A stretch of DNA of 64,000 nt from Myxococcales bacterium (GTDB taxonomy: Bacteria; Myxococcota_A; Polyangia; Polyangiales; Ga0077539), in NCBI GenBank assembly GCA_016793325.1, contig JAEUKI010000078.1, positions 62,001-126,000 on the forward strand, in the 5' to 3' direction. The notes under the pieces are model-generated. The model did no database searches and was not told the DNA's origin. It worked only from the letters and a program-made list of their open reading frames with translations. Shown here piece by piece: positions 60,676-64,000 of the stretch. Numbering within the stretch: the first letter of the stretch is position 1; every line of letters starts with the position of its first letter. The position numbers were made by a program, and so were the translations under genes.

Positions 60676-62586
60676 ATGACCGAGAGCGCGACGCCCGAGG
60701 GGGACGACCGGCTTCGCGCCACTGTCGCGCAGCTCGGCGCGCGCTCGCCACACGCGACGATCCGCGCGGCGCGGCGCGCGACAGAGACCTCCCCGTTGCC
60801 GAGGCTCGAGATCGAGCGCCACCCCACCGAGGACGACGCGCAGCCCGACGATCGCCCAGAGGTCGTTCGCCAGGGAGCCCTCCTCGGCAGCGGCGGCATG
60901 GGCGAGGTGTACGCAGGCGTCCAGCGCTCGCTCGGTCGAAACGTCGCGCTGAAGTTCGTCACCGAAGACGAGGGCGACGTCGATCCCGCCGCGCGAGAAG
61001 CGCTCTTGCGCGAGGCGCGGATCACGGGGCGGCTCGAACACCCCAACATCGTCCCCGTGCACGTGCTCGGCGTCGAGAGCGGCGGCTCACCGGTGATGGT
61101 GATGAAGCGCATCGAGGGAGTGAGCTGGCGTGCGCTGCTTCGGGACCGCGATCACGAGCAGTGGCGGCGCTGGTCGACGCAACACCGCGACGCGCTCGAG
61201 GCGCACGTGTCGGTGCTCTTGTCCGTGTGCGACGCGCTCGAATACGCGCACAAAAAAAGGGTCATTCACCGGGACATCAAGCCCGACAACGTGATGATCG
61301 GCCCCTTCGGAGAAGTCTACCTCCTCGATTGGGGAATCGCCCTCGAGCTCGACGCCCGAGGCGAGGCTCGCTCGGTCGTGGGAACCCCGTCGTTCATGGC
61401 CCCCGAGATGATCGACGGAGACCCCAGCGCGGTCCGCGAGTGCACCGATGTGTTTCTGCTCGGCGCGACGCTGCACTACGCGCTCACGGGACGCGCGAGG
61501 CACGAAGGCGACTCGCTGCACGCCGTGCTCTTGGCCGCGAGAGAGTGCGCGCCGATCACCTACGGCGACGAGGTCCCCGACGAGCTCGCGCGGCTCTGCA
61601 ACGACGCGACCGCGCGATCGATCGAAGAGCGCATCCCGAGCGTGGCGCTGTTTCGTGAGCGGCTCGCGGGCTTCGTTCGACGACGGCCGTCGCACGCGCT
61701 CGCGATCGACGCCGAGCAGACGCTCTCGCGCGCCGAAGCGATGGCCCCCTCCGACGAGCGCGGGCGCGAATTGAAATGGCGCACGCTCTCGGACGCCAAG
61801 CTCGGGTTCACTCGCGCTCTCGCTCAGTGGCCGAGCAACACGCGGGCGATCGAGGGGCTCGACCGCGCGCGGCTCGCGATGATCCGACACGCGCTCGCCT
61901 CCGAGCACGCCTCCGCGGCGCGCGCGCTCTACGACGAGCGACCGACAGCGGACCCGACGCTCGACGCTGCGATCGCTGCGCTCGAAGCGAAGGAGGCGAA
62001 GGACCGCGCGCGCGCCGAGCGCTGGGCCCAGGTCGAAGGCGAGCTCGACACCAGCCACTCGACGAAAGAGCGCTCGCTCGCGCTCGCGGTCGTGGGCGCG
62101 CTGTTCGTCGCGTTTACCGTCGCGGTCGTGGTCCTGGCCCCCGACGGTCGCCAGCCGACGCTCGTCGAAAAGCTCGGGATCGAGCTCGTCGTCGCGATCG
62201 TGGCCGTCGGCGTGTCCTTTTGGCAACGCGATCGACTGCTGTCCGCGCGAGGCAGCCGACGCATCACGTTCGCGATCGGCGCGACGCCGGTGGTCTTGTG
62301 CCTCTCGACGCTCGCGAGCATGCGGCTCGGGGCCTCGACGCACGCCGCGACCGTCCTCTCGATGAGCTTGCTCTCCGTCGCGTACGCGACGCTCTCGGCG
62401 TTTTCAGTGCGGGCGTGGCCAGCGACGGGCGCCGCCTTGCTCGCCGCGACGCTCGGCGCCGCGATGCCCTCGCGCATGAACGTGATCATGCTGTTCGCCG
62501 CCGCGGCGATCGCGATCACGACGTTCTCCGCGGCGGCGCGCGGGAGGCTCTATCGCGAGAGAAGCGCCGCTCCCGACCGCCGGTAA
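60676..62586 (+). CDS. Transmembrane serine/threonine protein kinase
   Basis: A 636-residue kinase. The catalytic domain runs from about residue 60 to 340: glycine loop GSGGMGEVY at 71-79, Lys93, HRDIKPDN at 198-205, the metal motif DWG at 218-220 (Trp where DFG is usual) and the APE motif at 242-244. A helical linker follows. Five to six membrane segments then fill about 460-610 (LAVVGALFVAFTVAVVVLA, IELVVAIVAVGVSFW and others). This kinase-plus-multi-pass-tail layout is frequent in myxobacteria. The active site is complete, so it should be catalytically competent. Ligand sensing through the membrane tail is inferred. Confidence 0.88.
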   Translation: MTESATPEGDDRLRATVAQLGARSPHATIRAARRATETSPLPRLEIERHPTEDDAQPDDRPEVVRQGALLGSGGMGEVYAGVQRSLGRNVALKFVTEDEGDVDPAAREALLREARITGRLEHPNIVPVHVLGVESGGSPVMVMKRIEGVSWRALLRDRDHEQWRRWSTQHRDALEAHVSVLLSVCDALEYAHKKRVIHRDIKPDNVMIGPFGEVYLLDWGIALELDARGEARSVVGTPSFMAPEMIDGDPSAVRECTDVFLLGATLHYALTGRARHEGDSLHAVLLAARECAPITYGDEVPDELARLCNDATARSIEERIPSVALFRERLAGFVRRRPSHALAIDAEQTLSRAEAMAPSDERGRELKWRTLSDAKLGFTRALAQWPSNTRAIEGLDRARLAMIRHALASEHASAARALYDERPTADPTLDAAIAALEAKEAKDRARAERWAQVEGELDTSHSTKERSLALAVVGALFVAFTVAVVVLAPDGRQPTLVEKLGIELVVAIVAVGVSFWQRDRLLSARGSRRITFAIGATPVVLCLSTLASMRLGASTHAATVLSMSLLSVAYATLSAFSVRAWPATGAALLAATLGAAMPSRMNVIMLFAAAAIAITTFSAAARGRLYRERSAAPDRR

Positions 62587-62699
62587 ATCACGCCGCGATC
62601 GAAGGTCGTAGAAGACGGCCGAGCGTCGGCGCGGTCGAGCTCGAGCCGCCACGAACCCGTCGAGACAACGACGTCGATCGAACGAGCGTCGGCGCAGCG

Positions 62700-63314
62700 T
62701 CACTTCCAACGCACACGAAATCGAATCACGGTGTCCGAGTACGACTCGCACACGCAATCAACCTGGCTGTGCCCTGCGATCTCGGTCGCGGCGCGCAGCG
62801 CGGTCCCGTAGCCGTCGACGAGCAGCCTCGGGACGTGGTTCACCGGAGCGTCGAGCTCGAGGACCGCGCTCGGCGCGCGCTCATCGAACTCGCGGAGGGA
62901 CATCGACGTCCCTTTGTGAAAGAGCGCCCAGCTCGAAGCGGCCTTCGTGAGGAGTCGCCGCGCGCCGACGAGCCGAAACAAAATTCGATACATCGTCGAG
63001 TCGAGCAGGGCGTAGTTGTTCTTGTACGCGTGAGTCACGAAGAGCTCGTCACCCCACAAGACGTCCGCCGCTGCCAAGTAGATCGCCGTGGCGTTTCCCT
63101 CGTGAACCCACTCGCTCGCCTGCGGCGGTGATCGAACGAGCCGCGCGAGCTCGGGGGGCAGCGCATCGGCGAGCGTGCTCGTGTCGAATCCAGCGAACAC
63201 CGAACGAAAGATCGATCCCTTTTGTTGGCACTCGGGATACGAGTCGAGGCCCTTCGGCAGCGCCGCGATGTACTGCTCCATCCTCCGCAGCGAGCCCATG
63301 ACGCTCGAGAGCAT
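62700..63314 (-). CDS. DUF2378-like (TIGR02265-type) protein
   Basis: A 204-residue soluble protein. The sequence MYRILFRLVGARRLLTKAASSWALFH and VDGYGTALRAATEIAG, ending in VIRFRVRW, fits the DUF2378/TIGR02265 family, which is abundant in myxobacteria, has about 180-200 residues and resembles small haem-NO-binding-like alpha/beta proteins. No haem His motif is certain. The N-terminal SLRRMEQYIAALPKGLDSYP also suits it. Family assignment is from pattern only. It converges with the kinase gene and lies next to another membrane-protein gene on the minus strand, so a sensory or signalling role is a guess. Confidence 0.55.
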   Translation of the reverse strand: MLSSVMGSLRRMEQYIAALPKGLDSYPECQQKGSIFRSVFAGFDTSTLADALPPELARLVRSPPQASEWVHEGNATAIYLAAADVLWGDELFVTHAYKNNYALLDSTMYRILFRLVGARRLLTKAASSWALFHKGTSMSLREFDERAPSAVLELDAPVNHVPRLLVDGYGTALRAATEIAGHSQVDCVCESYSDTVIRFRVRWK

Positions 63315-63348
63315 ACTCGAAAGTCGCTGTTCGCTAGGCCTTCTTCAA

Positions 63349-64000
63349 CTACTCGACAGCGTCGACCGAGCGCACCCGACCGGTCGCGACGAGCCAGCCG
63401 GTCACGACGTTGACGGCGAGCAACACGAGCGGCGTGAGCACGACATGCTGCGAAGGCACGAGCAGCACCGCGAGCGCGCCCGCCGCCGAGAGCGCGGCGA
63501 CGACGAGGAGCGAGCGCAGCTCCATGAGCGCAGCGAAGGCCAAAACGACGCTGATCGCGACGAGCCTGTGCACCGATCCCCAGAGCAACGGCCAGCGCAA
63601 CCACAGTCCGAACACGTCGACCGAGGTGCTGGCCAACGCGCACAAGAGCAGCACCGACACGAGCCGTCGACCGATGCGGTTGGCCGCGAGCCGTCGTCGA
63701 AACGCGAGCACCGCGGCGACGAGCAGCGAGATGACCGCGATGTCCGCGCGCAAGAGCGCCGTGTAGTCCGGGGCCGGAGCCCGCGCGATCGCGACGGCCG
63801 CCGCGGCCACCGCGAGCGTCACCGCCGCGAACAGCCACACGCGTGAGCCTCGCCACCCTGACAGGTCGAGCTCTCGCTGCGCGGCCCGCGCGCGCTCGGC
63901 GTCGACGCGCTCGGACGCGAGGCGTGAATCGAGCTCGGCGAGCGCGTCGGAGTCTTCCTCGCGCGAGGCTCCCTTCTGCGCGAGCTCGTCGAGCAGCGCG
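63349..64000 (-). CDS. C-terminal part of a multi-pass membrane protein (5' end beyond window)
   Basis: The frame stays open to base 64000 with no start, so this is the 3' portion of a longer gene. Visible from the edge: a charged helical segment (LLDELAQKGASREEDSDALAELDSRLASE), then five to six membrane segments (VWLFAAVTLAVAAAAVAIARA, ADIAVISLLVAAVLAF, LVSVLLLCALASTSVDVFGL, LVAISVVLAFAALMELRSLL, VVAALSAAGALAVLLV and VLTPLVLLAVNVVTGWLVA). The layout is like the tail of the Ser/Thr kinase upstream on the plus strand, so a second kinase is plausible but its catalytic domain is not in view. Confidence 0.7.
   Translation of the reverse strand, partial: ALLDELAQKGASREEDSDALAELDSRLASERVDAERARAAQRELDLSGWRGSRVWLFAAVTLAVAAAAVAIARAPAPDYTALLRADIAVISLLVAAVLAFRRRLAANRIGRRLVSVLLLCALASTSVDVFGLWLRWPLLWGSVHRLVAISVVLAFAALMELRSLLVVAALSAAGALAVLLVPSQHVVLTPLVLLAVNVVTGWLVATGRVRSVDAVE

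Noticed and set aside
1..64000. tRNA, rRNA, CRISPR arrays, transposases, prophage and toxin-antitoxin genes
   Set aside because: I looked for each by characteristic sequence or gene content and saw none that I could support. Short repeats found are the ones reported, and no array of equal spacers is present.

Overview
This window is GC-rich bacterial DNA (roughly 70% G+C by eye), with almost every codon third position G or C. Several features point to Myxococcota, most likely Polyangia or a Sandaracinus-like lineage. These are short MopE-type Cys/Asp motifs (C-x-N-x-x-D-x-D-C-D-G), an AgmX/PglI-type C-terminal domain, a DUF2378-like protein, Ser/Thr kinases with multi-pass membrane tails, and many orphan lipoproteins with Asp/Ala/Ser/Thr linkers. 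The taxonomic call is inference. I saw no rRNA, tRNA, CRISPR array, transposase or prophage genes.

Layout. 1-6.9 kb: the 3' end of a D-Ala-D-Ala ligase, a MopE-motif lipoprotein, a membrane M28 peptidase, a small exported protein and a large orphan lipoprotein. 7.2-12.6 kb: a translationally coupled three-gene module that looks like terpenoid biosynthesis. It has a class II (squalene-hopene type) cyclase with an Asp-Ser-Asp-Asp motif, a FAD amine-oxidase/desaturase fused to an acetoacetate-decarboxylase-like domain, and a geranylgeranyl-reductase-type flavoprotein. 13-16.4 kb: an exported orphan, then a DprE1/DprE2-like oxidase-reductase pair. 16.4-16.8 kb: a MITE-like element with terminal inverted repeats and an 11-bp flanking direct repeat. 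17-22.4 kb: membrane, RCC1-repeat and AgmX-domain proteins. 22.5-29.6 kb: a membrane metallophosphoesterase, then a secreted 5'-nucleotidase / lipoprotein / outer-membrane-protein operon. 29.6-30.0 kb: a gene-free repeat region. 30-31.3 kb: a von Willebrand A protein with a histone-H1-like tail. 31.3-37.5 kb (minus strand): a serine hydrolase, LOG protein, lipoprotein, TPR protein, coaD, rsmD and an exported NGPG-repeat protein. 37.9-49.5 kb: prmC, a 2OG-Fe(II) oxygenase, an LVIVD lipoprotein, an ATPase-TPR-winged-helix regulator, an AAA ATPase, an exported pirin and two small proteins. 49.6-52.1 kb: a UvrA-family protein (minus). 52.5-60.6 kb: a compact cbb3 oxidase locus (ccoI, ccoS, fused ccoNO, ccoQ, one-haem ccoP, ccoG, SafE-like). 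60.7-64 kb: a Ser/Thr kinase, a DUF2378-like protein and the C-terminus of another multi-pass membrane protein.

Three intergenic regions (12.6, 16.6 and 52.2 kb) carry one family of very GC-rich palindromic repeats. Two of these are full-length elements with related ends and one is the bare hairpin core. The most unusual gene sets are the cyclase/fusion/reductase module, the DprE-like pair with Ala in place of the drug-target Cys, and the H1-tail vWA protein with its repeat-rich upstream region. Functions are read from motifs and family knowledge only; no database search was run.
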